A DNA stretch of 64,000 bases from Chryseolinea sp. H1M3-3 (lineage in GTDB: Bacteria; Bacteroidota; Bacteroidia; Cytophagales; Cyclobacteriaceae). Where the stretch lies: the NCBI RefSeq assembly GCF_029360725.1, contig NZ_JARKMY010000002.1, forward strand, positions 1,312,730 through 1,376,729, in the 5' to 3' direction. How positions within the stretch are numbered: the first letter of the stretch is position 1; each line of letters starts with the position of its first letter. A program made the translations under genes and the position numbers. Positions 1 through 8,977 of this stretch are shown piece after piece. Under the pieces are notes generated by a model. The model was not told where the DNA came from, searched no databases, and saw only the letters and a program-made list of their open reading frames with translations.

Positions 1-1
1 T

Positions 2-409
2 TTCAAGCAAGGTGATGAGGTGGCATTCAAAGTGCGATCGATGCCCTCGGAAAATTTCAAAGCGAAGTTGACAAGGCTTTCAGGTGCCCTTGACCTTCGG
101 CTTCGTTCTCAACGGGCGGAAGCAGATATTGAAAACAGCGATGGTAAGCTGCTGGCTGGTACGGTGGCGGATGTTAGTACAACGCTTCATTCTTCCAGCA
201 ATTCCTTCATCGTTCCTAAAAGCACGGTTGTAAATGCAGCAGAAGGCGTCTACGTGATAAAAATTGTAAATGGAAAAGCTGCATACGTTCCAGTGAAAAA
301 AGGATTGGAAGCAAATGGGATGGTGGAAGTATTTGGTGCGTTAGCTGAAAACGACACGTTGTTAAAAAAAGGGAGCGACGAGATAAAGGCAGGGCAGGAG
401 GTAAGATAA
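2..409 (+). CDS. RND efflux periplasmic adaptor subunit, C-terminal part (5' end outside window)
   Basis: This is the last 135 codons of a membrane-fusion (HlyD/AcrA-type) protein, which would bridge an RND inner-membrane pump and an outer-membrane channel. The reading frame is open from base 2, so the GTG at 20 is an internal codon and the true start lies upstream of the window. The visible part has the usual end of such proteins: a beta-barrel segment with a leucine/arginine-rich strand, then the phrase IVPKSTVVNAAEGVYVIKI, and a membrane-proximal domain ending in GQEVR. The family assignment rests on this pattern. The pump gene, normally next to the adaptor, is not downstream: the next gene is an unrelated kelch protein, so it may lie upstream or be absent. 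Confidence 0.75.
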   Translation, partial: FKQGDEVAFKVRSMPSENFKAKLTRLSGALDLRLRSQRAEADIENSDGKLLAGTVADVSTTLHSSSNSFIVPKSTVVNAAEGVYVIKIVNGKAAYVPVKKGLEANGMVEVFGALAENDTLLKKGSDEIKAGQEVR

Positions 410-580
410 TGAGCAGCAAAGCTAATGGTTATAGTTTCTGATATCAACCGCCGTGCACGTAATTCTTGGAACATAACATATATCATATTCTGATTATTCC
501 ATTCATGATTTAAATCATTGGATGAAGCTGCTGCATTCATTAACATTGAGAACACTTAAAGTTAGCATAGACAGGCCGTT

Positions 581-1594
581 ATGAAATATGATTTTAGTTT
601 TCTTTTTAGTAGAGAAGAAGGTGTATGCCAAATTTCGCTTGTTCTCGCCCTTTCGTTAGCATTGATTTTGCCTGGCTGTTCTGATTCTGAAGTGGATTCT
701 AGCGCGAGAAAGAATGTATGGACAAGAATGAGTGATTTTCCAGGTGAGGCGAGATTTGAAGCACAGTCATTTACGATTAATGGAAAAGGTTATCTTGTTG
801 GAGGATATTCGTCGAACCAATACAATCATTATACATCATATCGAGATGTTTGGGAATACAATCCGGACAGTGATGAGTGGACAAGAAAAAATGATGTGCC
901 AGGGATATTTGCAATCATGAAAATTTCAGTAATAGATACCAAAGCGTATGTTTTTACACAATCTACTGTTCAATTTTGGATGTATGATCCCTTCAATGAT
1001 ACATGGACAAGAAAGGCGGATTTTCCTGGCGGCTATCGATCTTCAACCAGTACCTTTACTATTGGTGGAAAAATGTACGTGACCTGTGGTCGGGAAAAAA
1101 TTGGTCCTACTTACTACAACGACGCGTGGGAATACGACCCGGTTACTGATGCTTGGACACAACTGGCTGACCTGCTATTTGGGGCTAGATATTTTAGCCT
1201 GGCGTGCGCTACCTCTCAACATGGGTACTTAGCATACGGTTATTACAATATTGATACCTTAAATGAATTTTTGGAGTATGATCCAAAGATTGATACCTGG
1301 AAAGAAAAGACCCCAGTTCCTTTTCCTTCTTTCGTGTTCAGCAGCCAGACAGCAAATGCTGTAACGATCAATGATAAGCCATTTATCCAAAGTATTTCTT
1401 CGGAAAACAGTAAGACACTCCAACTTTTTGAATATGATCCTGCCGGTGATAAATGGCAACAGATGTCGTCATTGACTTATGAGTATAATGGAGGAATGAC
1501 TATGTTTTCTATACAGTCCTTTGGCTATCTGGTAGGGGGGACCATTCCCAACTCGCACATATTTAGTAATCAAGTGTGGAGGTATGAGTATTAA
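581..1594 (+). CDS. Kelch-repeat lipoprotein
   Basis: A 337-residue exported protein. The N-terminus has a hydrophobic stretch (about residues 18-32) ending in a lipobox, LPGC, with the lipidated cysteine at position 33. The rest consists of kelch-like beta-propeller blades, visible as repeated phrases of the type VWEYNPDSDEWTRK, FWMYDPFNDTWTRK, AWEYDPVTDAWTQ, FLEYDPKIDTWKEK and LFEYDPAGDKWQQ. Each precedes a PxPF or DFPG turn and a strand such as INGKGYLVGG. About six blades can be counted, which would close a propeller. Kelch lipoproteins of this kind are common in Bacteroidota and usually have no known ligand. No partner gene is adjacent. The start follows an A/T-rich spacer with no clear ribosome binding site. 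Confidence 0.8.
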   Translation: MKYDFSFLFSREEGVCQISLVLALSLALILPGCSDSEVDSSARKNVWTRMSDFPGEARFEAQSFTINGKGYLVGGYSSNQYNHYTSYRDVWEYNPDSDEWTRKNDVPGIFAIMKISVIDTKAYVFTQSTVQFWMYDPFNDTWTRKADFPGGYRSSTSTFTIGGKMYVTCGREKIGPTYYNDAWEYDPVTDAWTQLADLLFGARYFSLACATSQHGYLAYGYYNIDTLNEFLEYDPKIDTWKEKTPVPFPSFVFSSQTANAVTINDKPFIQSISSENSKTLQLFEYDPAGDKWQQMSSLTYEYNGGMTMFSIQSFGYLVGGTIPNSHIFSNQVWRYEY

Positions 1595-1773
1595 TCACTG
1601 GTTATTACTACATTAACCGTTGCTAAGTATTCCGCTTCATCTTGCCAATTGGTAAATATTGGTATAAACCGATCCTCCTGCACTGTATCATTCGACAAAC
1701 GCCGTAAATCCCTTCTTTGATTGCAATTGTGTGTATTTAACAACCCGCTGAAAAAGTAACCTTGAGACAACAT
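1591..1773 (-). pseudogene. Possible gene remnant or small protein, weakly SseB-like
   Basis: A 60-codon reading frame lies in the spacer between the kelch gene and the antiporter, on the opposite strand. Its second half reads like real protein (RFIPIFTNWQDEAEYL), and the phrase PIFTNW resembles the core of SseB-domain proteins. No promoter or ribosome binding site is evident, the frame overlaps the last codon of the kelch gene, and there is no companion gene. It may be the tail of a decayed gene or a chance frame. I list it only because its composition differs from the clear shadow frames. Confidence 0.2.
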
Positions 1774-1829
1774 TCCTCGCGTATTGTCGGCCCAATTGCT
1801 TTTTTTACTTTTACAAATTGCTATCCATT

Positions 1830-3434
1830 ATGCAGGTCATTTTCATTGAATACGTATATCTTATTTTTATCATCATAGCGCTGGTGATGCTGGCGAATAA
1901 ATTAAAGATTGCCTACCCGATTGTACTCGTGTTGGGAGGATTAGCCCTAAGTTTTACAAAGTTCTTTTCGAATATCACGATTGACCCGGAATTGATTTTC
2001 TTCATTTTTCTTCCTCCCTTACTTTATGATGCTGCATGGCAGACATCATGGAAAGAATTCTGGAAATGGAGGCGCGTTATCACAAGCTTCGCCTTTCCGA
2101 TTGTGATCATCACGTCTTGTGTCGTCGCCTTTGCATCAACAGCATTGATTCCGGGATTTACACTTGCCTTGGGATTTCTTTTAGGTGGTATTGTATCTCC
2201 ACCCGATGCCATATCTGCTACGACCATCATGCGCCAAGTGAAGGCGCCCAAAATTTTGGTCAGTGTAGCCGAAGGAGAGAGCCTGCTCAATGATGCCTCT
2301 GCACTCATCGTCTTCCGATTTGCACTGGCGGCGGTAGTAACAGGACAGTTTTATTTCACCGAGGCAGTGGGTGATTTCTTTCTCGTAATTATTATGGGAA
2401 CGCTTATCGGACTGGCTATTGGATTGATCTTCTATGGTATTTACCGTTGGTTACCCACAACACCAAGCATAGAAATCATTCTAAGTTTCTTAGCACCTTA
2501 TTGTATGTATTATTTTGCCGAGCGATTCCATTTCTCGGGTGTTCTGGCTGTCGTTGCCGGAGGACTTTTGCTTTCCAATAAACGTGATAAGATGCTCTCT
2601 TACCAGGGACGAGTGCAAGGATCAAACGTATGGTCTACTGTTGGATTCATGCTCAACGGTGTTGTGTTTATGCTGATAGGCCTTGAGTTACCCTACATTA
2701 CCAACCAGGTTGAAGAGGTAAGTCTTGGCCAGGCAATCTGGTATGGAGTAGTGATCTCGCTGGTTCTCATTGTTACGAGATTGTGCTCTGCCTTTGGCGC
2801 AGGACTTTTTACGCGGTTCATTGGACGCTTCATTACCGTGGCCGATCGAAATCCGGGGTGGAAAATACCTTTTGTTTTCGGATGGTCGGGCATGCGTGGC
2901 GTTGTTTCTCTCGCAGCAGCTTTGTCTATCCCGGTGCTCATTCAACCAGGCCACCCCTTTCCCTACCGGAACCTGATCCTGGTTATCACTTTCGTCGTGA
3001 TCCTGGTGACGTTGGTTCTTCAAGGCTTAACGCTTCCGTGGATCATTAAAAAAATAAACATAGAAGATAAGTCTGCGATTCGTGAGCAAGAACATGAATT
3101 GAGTATTAGGAAAACGATCGCTGAAACTTCACTGCGATTTCTTGAACAAGCACATGGTAAGGAACAAGAATTGAATGATCATTTAAGAAATTTGTCATCA
3201 AAGCTTCGAACCGACTTAACTGTATTTCAAAAAGATGTTGATGACTTCAACAGTGTGAGTCGCAGTGTGCTCGTCGAATACCAGGATATTTACCTTGCCA
3301 TATTGAATGAACAAAGAAAAGCGCTTCATGAACTCAATCATCAACAAGAATACGATGAGGAATTAGTCAGGAAATACCTCTCACTTGTTGATCTTGAAGA
3401 GACTAAACTGAGAGAGGTTTCATATAGTCGTTGA
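1830..3434 (+). CDS. Na+/H+ antiporter, CPA1 family
   Basis: An inner-membrane sodium/proton exchanger of 534 residues. About twelve hydrophobic segments fill residues 1-410, and a hydrophilic cytoplasmic tail of about 120 residues rich in charged, heptad-like sequence follows. Signature motifs of bacterial NhaP/CPA1 exchangers are present: SPPDA with Asp at 126 and GESLLNDA with the Asn-Asp pair at 154-155, the ion-binding centre in this family. GMRGVVSLAAAL in the second half is also typical. A TTG 12 bases upstream (1818) is in frame, but the ATG at 1830 gives a better membrane start. The gene stands alone and probably serves pH and sodium homeostasis. Confidence 0.9.
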   Translation: MQVIFIEYVYLIFIIIALVMLANKLKIAYPIVLVLGGLALSFTKFFSNITIDPELIFFIFLPPLLYDAAWQTSWKEFWKWRRVITSFAFPIVIITSCVVAFASTALIPGFTLALGFLLGGIVSPPDAISATTIMRQVKAPKILVSVAEGESLLNDASALIVFRFALAAVVTGQFYFTEAVGDFFLVIIMGTLIGLAIGLIFYGIYRWLPTTPSIEIILSFLAPYCMYYFAERFHFSGVLAVVAGGLLLSNKRDKMLSYQGRVQGSNVWSTVGFMLNGVVFMLIGLELPYITNQVEEVSLGQAIWYGVVISLVLIVTRLCSAFGAGLFTRFIGRFITVADRNPGWKIPFVFGWSGMRGVVSLAAALSIPVLIQPGHPFPYRNLILVITFVVILVTLVLQGLTLPWIIKKINIEDKSAIREQEHELSIRKTIAETSLRFLEQAHGKEQELNDHLRNLSSKLRTDLTVFQKDVDDFNSVSRSVLVEYQDIYLAILNEQRKALHELNHQQEYDEELVRKYLSLVDLEETKLREVSYSR

Positions 3435-3468
3435 CATGTCGAAAGGGATCCAGTTTAATCAAAGTGGA

Positions 3469-3549
3469 GACTTTGATTTTTAGGATTGAGAAGATTAAAG
3501 GGATCGTAGATGCAGCATGACGGAGTATTAATTTTACTCTGTTAATTCT
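3469..3549 (+). repeat. Imperfect direct repeat, copy 1
   Basis: Starts GACTTTGATTTTTAGGATTG, continues through GAAGATTAAAGGGATCG and GATGCAGCA, and ends TTAATTTTACTCTGTTAATTCT. A second copy with the same order of blocks begins at 3676. AGGATTGAGA...GATTAAAG followed by TTAATTTTACTCTGTTAATTC resembles the semi-palindromic 'aggattaaagg / ttaatcct' intergenic repeats of Bacteroidota; that link is from memory and unverified. Confidence 0.6.
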
Positions 3550-3675
3550 TCAACCAAAATGCAGATCGCTGAATTCAGCCTTTCTTCACGCCCTCTATGA
3601 AACGATATCCTGAGCAGCGGAAGTGTGTAGGTTTGAACCCGAGCAGGATCTCGTTCAAATCAAGCTGCGAACCAG

Positions 3676-3752
3676 GACTTTTTAGGATTGAGAAAGATTA
3701 AAGAGATGGTGGATGCAGCACGAAACGGCATTAATTTTACTCTGTTAATTCT
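3676..3752 (+). repeat. Imperfect direct repeat, copy 2
   Basis: Matches copy 1 (3469-3549) block by block: TTTTTAGGATTGAGAAAGAT, then TTAAAGAGATGGTGGATGCA, then TTAATTTTACTCTGTTAATT. Short insertions and deletions separate the copies. The last 22 bases are identical, which suggests either recent duplication or conservation of that end. Confidence 0.6.
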
Positions 3753-3835
3753 CTGCAATGACAGACTGACATAGAATAAAATTGGATTATTAATTGGTAG
3801 CGAATCCAACTATAGTTCAAACAAAGACAATAACC

Positions 3836-4012
3836 ATGAAGTCTCTCTTCTATCAATTGATAAAATATCTGAGAAGACAACTATGGGCACTCATTGTCGC
3901 TTACATGTTGGGCATGCACAATTTCTACAAAGGTGAAAACAAGACACCCGATGACATCGTTATTACTATTGAATATAAGCAAGTGCAAGAAGATGGCACA
4001 CCAGAGGATTGA
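3836..4012 (+). CDS. Small hypothetical protein with one hydrophobic segment
   Basis: A 58-residue reading frame starting at ATG 3836; the frame is open further upstream to 3794. It begins with a basic amphipathic stretch (about residues 1-13), has a hydrophobic run around LWALIVAYMLGM (about 14-26) and ends in a polar tail, DIVITIEYKQVQEDGTPED. The shape suggests a small membrane-associated protein. The clean composition and acidic C-terminus make it more protein-like than neighbouring chance frames, but I recognise no family. It sits just after the direct repeats and 240 bases before the PQQ dehydrogenase. Confidence 0.45.
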   Translation: MKSLFYQLIKYLRRQLWALIVAYMLGMHNFYKGENKTPDDIVITIEYKQVQEDGTPED

Positions 4013-4254
4013 AATCCTAGGTGAGACTTTTGATGCATATACGTATACAATTAAATTTAACAGAATTAATTCGTAGACTTTTAGTCGTCGATTCCCCCAA
4101 CGCCGCATCCCTCCACTTGTGGGTACCCAATCAAACCAATTTTTCCTGCTCTTTTCAGTTTTTTTGTCCAGTCTTCCTAAATCTCAACCTGTTGCATAGT
4201 CATTAATCGAGATCCCAGCCTTAGTTTGTATACTTGTCATTGAAAAGTATTTTC

Positions 4255-6513
4255 ATGCCGACTATCTACATTCACAAGCTGACTAGCAGAACCATCATTA
4301 CTTTTGTTTCGTTATTTTCCCTGGTTGTTTACGTAGGCTGTGATAACCGCACATCCAATAAGGATCATACAACATGGACCCACTATGGAGGAAGTGCAGA
4401 CCAATCTAAATATTTTCAAGCCTCCCAGATCACCAAGCAAAACGTGGGACAAATGGCGGTAGCGTGGACTTATCCTTCCGGTGATAACTTTCCTTACTTC
4501 TTTAGTCCCATAGTGGTGGATACAACGATGTATGTATTGGGAAAAAATTCTTCGCTCATTGCTGTAAACGTAGTTACCGGAAAGGAAATCTGGATTCACG
4601 CGAATCTTACTGGAATGACAAGAAGGGGTATCAACTACTGGGAAAGCAAAGACAAAAAAGACAAACGCCTGATTTTTACCCTCAATAATTCCTTGCAGGC
4701 TATTGATGCTGTCACCGGAAAATCCATCCTCACTTTTGGCGACAGCGGGTATGTGGACATGCGTCAGGGCCTCGACCGGGATCCTTCGTCCATCCGGAGA
4801 ATGCAAGCCATGATGCCTGGCGTTATATATGATGATCTCGTTATCATGGGTTCTGCACCGGGTGAAAGTTATTTCTCACCCCCAGGCTATGTGAGGGCCT
4901 ACAATGTTGTTACCGGCAAACTGGAATGGACCTTTCATACCATTCCTCATCCAGGAGAATTTGGTTATGATACATGGCCAAAAGATGCTTACAAATATGT
5001 GGGTGGCGTGAATGTGTGGAGTGAAATTTCAGTAGATCCCGAAAGAGGGATTGCTTATTTGCCGCTGGGATCTCCGACTTACGATTATTATGGCGGTGAT
5101 CGCAAAGGAAGCAACCTGTTTGGCAACTCCCTTGTAGCATTGGACGCCCGTACTGGTAAACGGTTGTGGCATTTTCAAACTGTTCATCATGATATCTGGG
5201 ACTATGATCTTTCCCCAGCGCCACAGTTGTTAACGGTAAATCGAAATGGAAAAAATATTGATGCCGTGGCGATCGCTACTAAACATGGTTTCGTATTTGT
5301 ATTCGACAGGGTAACCGGTGAGCCGATATTTCCCATCGATGAAAAACCTTTTCCTAAAAGTGAAATGCCGGAAGAAGTATCGTGGCCTACGCAACCGATA
5401 TCTTCGCTTCCAAGTTTTACCAGGCACGAAGTAACGAAGGAGACATTGAATCCTTATTTCCCCGACAGCATCAAACAACAATGGTACAAAAGACTGGAGT
5501 CTGCGAAATCAGGATTATATGTCCCGCCTTCAGATCAGTATGAGACCATCATGATGCCCGGTGCTTTGGGTGGTGCCAATTTTGGAAATACAGCGGCAGA
5601 TCCTGAAAACGGCATCATGTACATACAGACGCAGGAATATGCATCGGTTTACAAGCTGGAGAAAGTAGGACCACCGAAAATTGACCTATCTGAAAATGAC
5701 GTTAAAAAAGTAAAATCATTTTATACTGGCAACTGTCAGACGTGCCATGGTGAAAATATGGCCGGCGGCGTTGGTCCATCACTCGTGAATGTAGGGCAGC
5801 GTATTTTTTACAGCGAATTTAAAAGCATCGTCACTAATGGCAGCGGACAAATGCCTGGGTTTACTCATGTTGATGAGGAAACGTTAAAAGCATTGTACCG
5901 CTATTTGGGAGGTAATCCCATTAGTTTTAATTTCGGCAGAAGAGGCGGGGACAACACAACACCGGAGGGCCCGGTAGTCGCATCAGGTGGGGCGAAAATC
6001 AGGCCTGATGCCAAACGAAACGCGCCGATGTTGGATTATCCGGAAGGTGTGCAGCATCCTGCAGATCGTTATACCACCGACTACGGACTTGAATGGCCAG
6101 GTTTATTATCGCCGCCATGGTCTTCCATTCTGGCGTATGACTTGAACAATGGAACCATTAAATGGCGAAAACCCATCGGCGAAGACTCATTATATGTTCA
6201 AGGCGACAAGACCAAAGGTGCTCCGAATGGTACACAAAGAAAAGGCATGGTTGTTACGTCAACGGGCGTTGTATTTGCCACAGCCAAAGGAGGGAAGGTG
6301 TATGCATTTGATGCAGACAACGGTAATATTTTATGGGAAACGACGCTGAGTCACGAAACCAACGCACAACCCATTATGTACACGCTCAATGGAAAACAAT
6401 ACCTGGTGATCAATGCAACATCTAATTTTATGAAAGACAGCTATGATCATTCTAAAAAGGAGGGAGCTTTGCCGAGAGGTTATGTCGTGTATTCACTTCC
6501 AGATGCTAAGTGA
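4255..6513 (+). CDS. PQQ-dependent dehydrogenase with cytochrome c domain (lipoprotein)
   Basis: A quinoprotein alcohol/glucose-dehydrogenase-type enzyme of 752 residues that would oxidise a sugar or alcohol using pyrroloquinoline quinone and pass electrons to haem c. Start chosen at ATG 4255; this gives a signal sequence with a lipobox-like VYVGC, so the protein is probably anchored facing the periplasm. Propeller blades are seen as repeated 'AxDxxTGKxxW' phrases (VNVVTGKEIWIH, YNVVTGKLEWTFH, LDARTGKRLWHF, FDADNGNILWETT). The motif HHDIWDYDLSPAPQL is characteristic of the family. A class I cytochrome c domain is inserted before the last blades: CQTCH at 494-498 binds haem and Met533 in GQMPGF is the likely sixth ligand. 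No PQQ biosynthesis genes lie in the window. Downstream neighbours are exported cupin and RraA proteins on the same strand. Confidence 0.9.
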   Translation: MPTIYIHKLTSRTIITFVSLFSLVVYVGCDNRTSNKDHTTWTHYGGSADQSKYFQASQITKQNVGQMAVAWTYPSGDNFPYFFSPIVVDTTMYVLGKNSSLIAVNVVTGKEIWIHANLTGMTRRGINYWESKDKKDKRLIFTLNNSLQAIDAVTGKSILTFGDSGYVDMRQGLDRDPSSIRRMQAMMPGVIYDDLVIMGSAPGESYFSPPGYVRAYNVVTGKLEWTFHTIPHPGEFGYDTWPKDAYKYVGGVNVWSEISVDPERGIAYLPLGSPTYDYYGGDRKGSNLFGNSLVALDARTGKRLWHFQTVHHDIWDYDLSPAPQLLTVNRNGKNIDAVAIATKHGFVFVFDRVTGEPIFPIDEKPFPKSEMPEEVSWPTQPISSLPSFTRHEVTKETLNPYFPDSIKQQWYKRLESAKSGLYVPPSDQYETIMMPGALGGANFGNTAADPENGIMYIQTQEYASVYKLEKVGPPKIDLSENDVKKVKSFYTGNCQTCHGENMAGGVGPSLVNVGQRIFYSEFKSIVTNGSGQMPGFTHVDEETLKALYRYLGGNPISFNFGRRGGDNTTPEGPVVASGGAKIRPDAKRNAPMLDYPEGVQHPADRYTTDYGLEWPGLLSPPWSSILAYDLNNGTIKWRKPIGEDSLYVQGDKTKGAPNGTQRKGMVVTSTGVVFATAKGGKVYAFDADNGNILWETTLSHETNAQPIMYTLNGKQYLVINATSNFMKDSYDHSKKEGALPRGYVVYSLPDAK

Positions 6514-6646
6514 TCTACAGGGCACGGGCGTTGCAATGGATGAGAGGTAGTTAAACTATTTTTGTGTTTTTTAATTTATAAGCGGAGGACATTTTTTAAA
6601 ACAAGTGATACATTTCGAGAAGTAATAAAAACCCAAGCTGACCCTT

Positions 6647-7861
6647 ATGAAACGATTGTTTGTATTATTCCTGATGATCATAGCCATGAACGCCATTGCT
6701 CAGTCTGTCAAAGATCGTGTTGTACACAACGATCCGGCTAAATACAAAGAGCTATCTGCTGTGCATGCCGGTGCAGGAAAAATGGAATTCACCCAATTGA
6801 TTGGCCGCAATGAGTTGTCAACAAACTTTCTTTACCTGCACGCGGGGGTGATTCATCCTAAGTCAGGTATTGGTCATCATTTTCATCATAATATTGAAGA
6901 GATGTATGTGCTCCTCAATGGTGCGGCAGAATTCACAATTAATGGACGCACGTCAACGATAAAGGCGCCGGCGATTGTTCCCTGCAAGATGGGCGATGCG
7001 CATGCCATTTACAATCCCTCCGGGGAAAGGCTTCGCTGGCTCAATTTTGCGGTAAGCGTAAACAAAGGTCGCGGAGATGCTTTTGATCTTGGTGATGCAA
7101 GAGTAGGTGTGAAAACCGATCCTACGCCTGTGTTTGTTTCGGCTCGCTTGGAACGTGATAAACTCAAAGCAAATGATGCCGCTTATGGTGGCAAGGGTGT
7201 GCTTTATCGTCGCATGCTGGGCCCTGAAGTCTTCAGCACTGATTGGGCGCATGTTGATCACGTTGTAATTCCAGCCGGTAGTGCTGTTCCCCCCCGTCAG
7301 TTGGAAGGTGTCGAAGAAGTTTATTATGTGATAAAAGGGTCAGGCGAAGTTGCAGTTAATGAAGCAAAGATGAGCGTTAAAGCGGATGACACTTTCTTTG
7401 GTGGTTTGGGTGAGAAGGTAGCACTGTCGAATGCTGGAAACGAAGACCTTGAAGTATTGGTGATTGGTATAGCTCCGTCAAAAGAAAAAGGTCTTATGCT
7501 AGCCAAGCCGTTGACGAAACCAAAAGCCATGGCATTGCAAATGGACTTTGTTGTTGCCAAAGAAAATGCTGATGCTTTTGAGAAAATGTATTATTCTATT
7601 TATGTGCCCGCCATGACAGTGCAGCAGGGCTATCTCGGTTCAAAACTTTTGCGCCTCTTTTCGGCTGACATTTCTAAAACGATAGAAGCTGAGCCTACCA
7701 CCTATAATTACCAAATTCAGATTTCGTTTGACACGGAAGAAAACCGCCGGAAGTGGGTAGCCAGCAGTCAACACCAGATTGCATGGCCAAGTGCTACTGC
7801 GCTGGCGAAGGAATATAAATGGCGTGGTTACGATGTGATGGGTGATGACGATCAGCGATGA
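6647..7861 (+). CDS. Exported dicupin protein with C-terminal dimeric alpha/beta-barrel-like domain
   Basis: 404 residues. The first 18 form a cleavable signal peptide ending AIAQ. Two cupin barrels follow. The first (about 50-150) carries the metal-binding pattern HHFHHNIEEMYVLLNG, which fits G(X)5HXH(X)3,4E(X)6G. The second (about 205-285) has degenerate ligands around LEGVEEVYYVIKGSG. The last 100 residues (from about 300, MDFVVAKENADAFEKMYYS) look like an antibiotic-biosynthesis-monooxygenase or ferredoxin-like fold. The reaction is unknown: cupins of this sort act as isomerases, dioxygenases or binding proteins. It sits 133 bases after the PQQ dehydrogenase and 74 bases before the RraA gene, which suggests one transcription unit. 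Confidence 0.75.
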   Translation: MKRLFVLFLMIIAMNAIAQSVKDRVVHNDPAKYKELSAVHAGAGKMEFTQLIGRNELSTNFLYLHAGVIHPKSGIGHHFHHNIEEMYVLLNGAAEFTINGRTSTIKAPAIVPCKMGDAHAIYNPSGERLRWLNFAVSVNKGRGDAFDLGDARVGVKTDPTPVFVSARLERDKLKANDAAYGGKGVLYRRMLGPEVFSTDWAHVDHVVIPAGSAVPPRQLEGVEEVYYVIKGSGEVAVNEAKMSVKADDTFFGGLGEKVALSNAGNEDLEVLVIGIAPSKEKGLMLAKPLTKPKAMALQMDFVVAKENADAFEKMYYSIYVPAMTVQQGYLGSKLLRLFSADISKTIEAEPTTYNYQIQISFDTEENRRKWVASSQHQIAWPSATALAKEYKWRGYDVMGDDDQR

Positions 7862-7935
7862 CCATTTATGTAACCAAGTGAACAGTAGATTTGATAACTT
7901 AGAGCCTATATAACTATTTTAAAATTGATGCATCC

Positions 7936-8862
7936 ATGAAACTAAAATTTGCTATTCTGTTGCTCTTGTTAAGCAGCATCTCCTGTGAAAATTTGTTGTT
8001 AGCACAAACCATCTCGAAGGATGAATTGATTTTTCTTACCTCGGAATGGAAAGGAGAACGATTTGCAGACGGCAGACCAAAAATTCCAGACAACTTGTTG
8101 GAGAGAGCAAAGCATATCATGATCGACGATGCGTGGACCGTGTTGAAGAATGAAGGCTACTTAAATCAATTCGAAGGTGGATGGAAAACAGTTAACAATA
8201 CGCCAATGACAGGGCGAGCCTTAACGGCGATGTATTTGCCCAGCCGTCCCGATGTAGAAAAAAATATTAAGGCCCGCGGTGCCAAAGAAGGACGAAAAGG
8301 AAATACCAATTCCTGGCCGATCGATGTACTTGTGAAAGGCGACTTATATGTTGCTGATGCGTATGGAAAAATTAGCGGCGGCAGTATCATGGGAGCTACC
8401 TTAGCCAACTCGATTTACAGTAAATCCGGTAATGGTGTTGTGTTCAACGGCGCCGCAAGGGATTTGACGGAGATAGGAAACATCAAAGGGTTCAATGCTT
8501 TTGTTCGTGATTTTCATCCTTCCTTCGTAGAGGAAATGGTTTTGATGGGCCTCAATACTCCCATTCGTATTGGAACGGCTTTGGTGCTTCCGGGAGATCT
8601 TGTTATAGCCACAAGCGAAGGTGTCCTTTTTGTACCGGCGCACATGGCAGAGCAAGTCGTAACAACATCGGAGTTTGTGATACGAAAAGATCAATTCGGT
8701 TTTGAGATGGTACGCACGGGAAAATACAGCACCGGAGAAATCGATAGTCAGTGGACCGATGTGATGAAAACCGATTTTTTAAAATGGCTTGAAAAACATC
8801 CCGAGTTAGGTAAAATGACCCGGGAAGAATTGGAAAAGGTGATGAGCAAAAGGACGTGGTAA
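7936..8862 (+). CDS. Exported RraA-like aldolase/decarboxylase family protein
   Basis: 308 residues belonging to the RraA / HMG-aldolase family, whose members cleave 4-hydroxy-4-methyl-2-oxoglutarate, decarboxylate oxaloacetate, or regulate RNase E. Signature elements are in order: GGSIMGATLANS, then VVFNGAARDLTEI with the Arg-Asp pair that contacts the keto acid and metal in the aldolases, then LPGDLVIATSEGVLFVP. In the last motif the family's usual Asp (VxADxDGV) reads Thr-Ser. Two things are odd. The protein starts with a hydrophobic export signal (about 1-24, with a possible lipobox around Cys17), whereas RraA proteins are normally cytoplasmic. It also has about 100 extra N-terminal residues. 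The gene ends convergently with the cupin/SMP-30 gene. Confidence 0.8.
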   Translation: MKLKFAILLLLLSSISCENLLLAQTISKDELIFLTSEWKGERFADGRPKIPDNLLERAKHIMIDDAWTVLKNEGYLNQFEGGWKTVNNTPMTGRALTAMYLPSRPDVEKNIKARGAKEGRKGNTNSWPIDVLVKGDLYVADAYGKISGGSIMGATLANSIYSKSGNGVVFNGAARDLTEIGNIKGFNAFVRDFHPSFVEEMVLMGLNTPIRIGTALVLPGDLVIATSEGVLFVPAHMAEQVVTTSEFVIRKDQFGFEMVRTGKYSTGEIDSQWTDVMKTDFLKWLEKHPELGKMTREELEKVMSKRTW

Positions 8863-8977
8863 GTCTCTTCAACGACCAAGCAAAAGGATAACATTAAAAA
8901 AAACTTTGCGCCTTGCGTGATTAATTATTCGCAGGCACCAGGTTTCCTTGCAGTATCTATCCTGCAACCCTCTCGTC

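Larger units (their letters stand above)
3435..3835. other. Gene-free spacer with a pair of imperfect direct repeats
   Basis: About 400 bases between the antiporter and a small ORF. It holds two related copies of an approximately 80-base element, annotated separately at 3469-3549 and 3676-3752. Between them the minus strand has a stop-free stretch of about 33 codons (roughly 3578-3679) that reads like protein but has no start codon. No RNA gene was recognised. Confidence 0.6.

Noticed and set aside
2024-3049. Several long frames opposite or offset to the Na+/H+ antiporter
   Set aside because: All lie within the clearly coding antiporter frame and have shadow-type composition.
3600-3665. tRNA-like T-arm words (GTTTGAACCC and GTTCAAATC)
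   Set aside because: No acceptor stem, anticodon arm or CCA can be folded around them, and the spacing is wrong for a tRNA. They fall between the direct repeats and read as protein on the minus strand.
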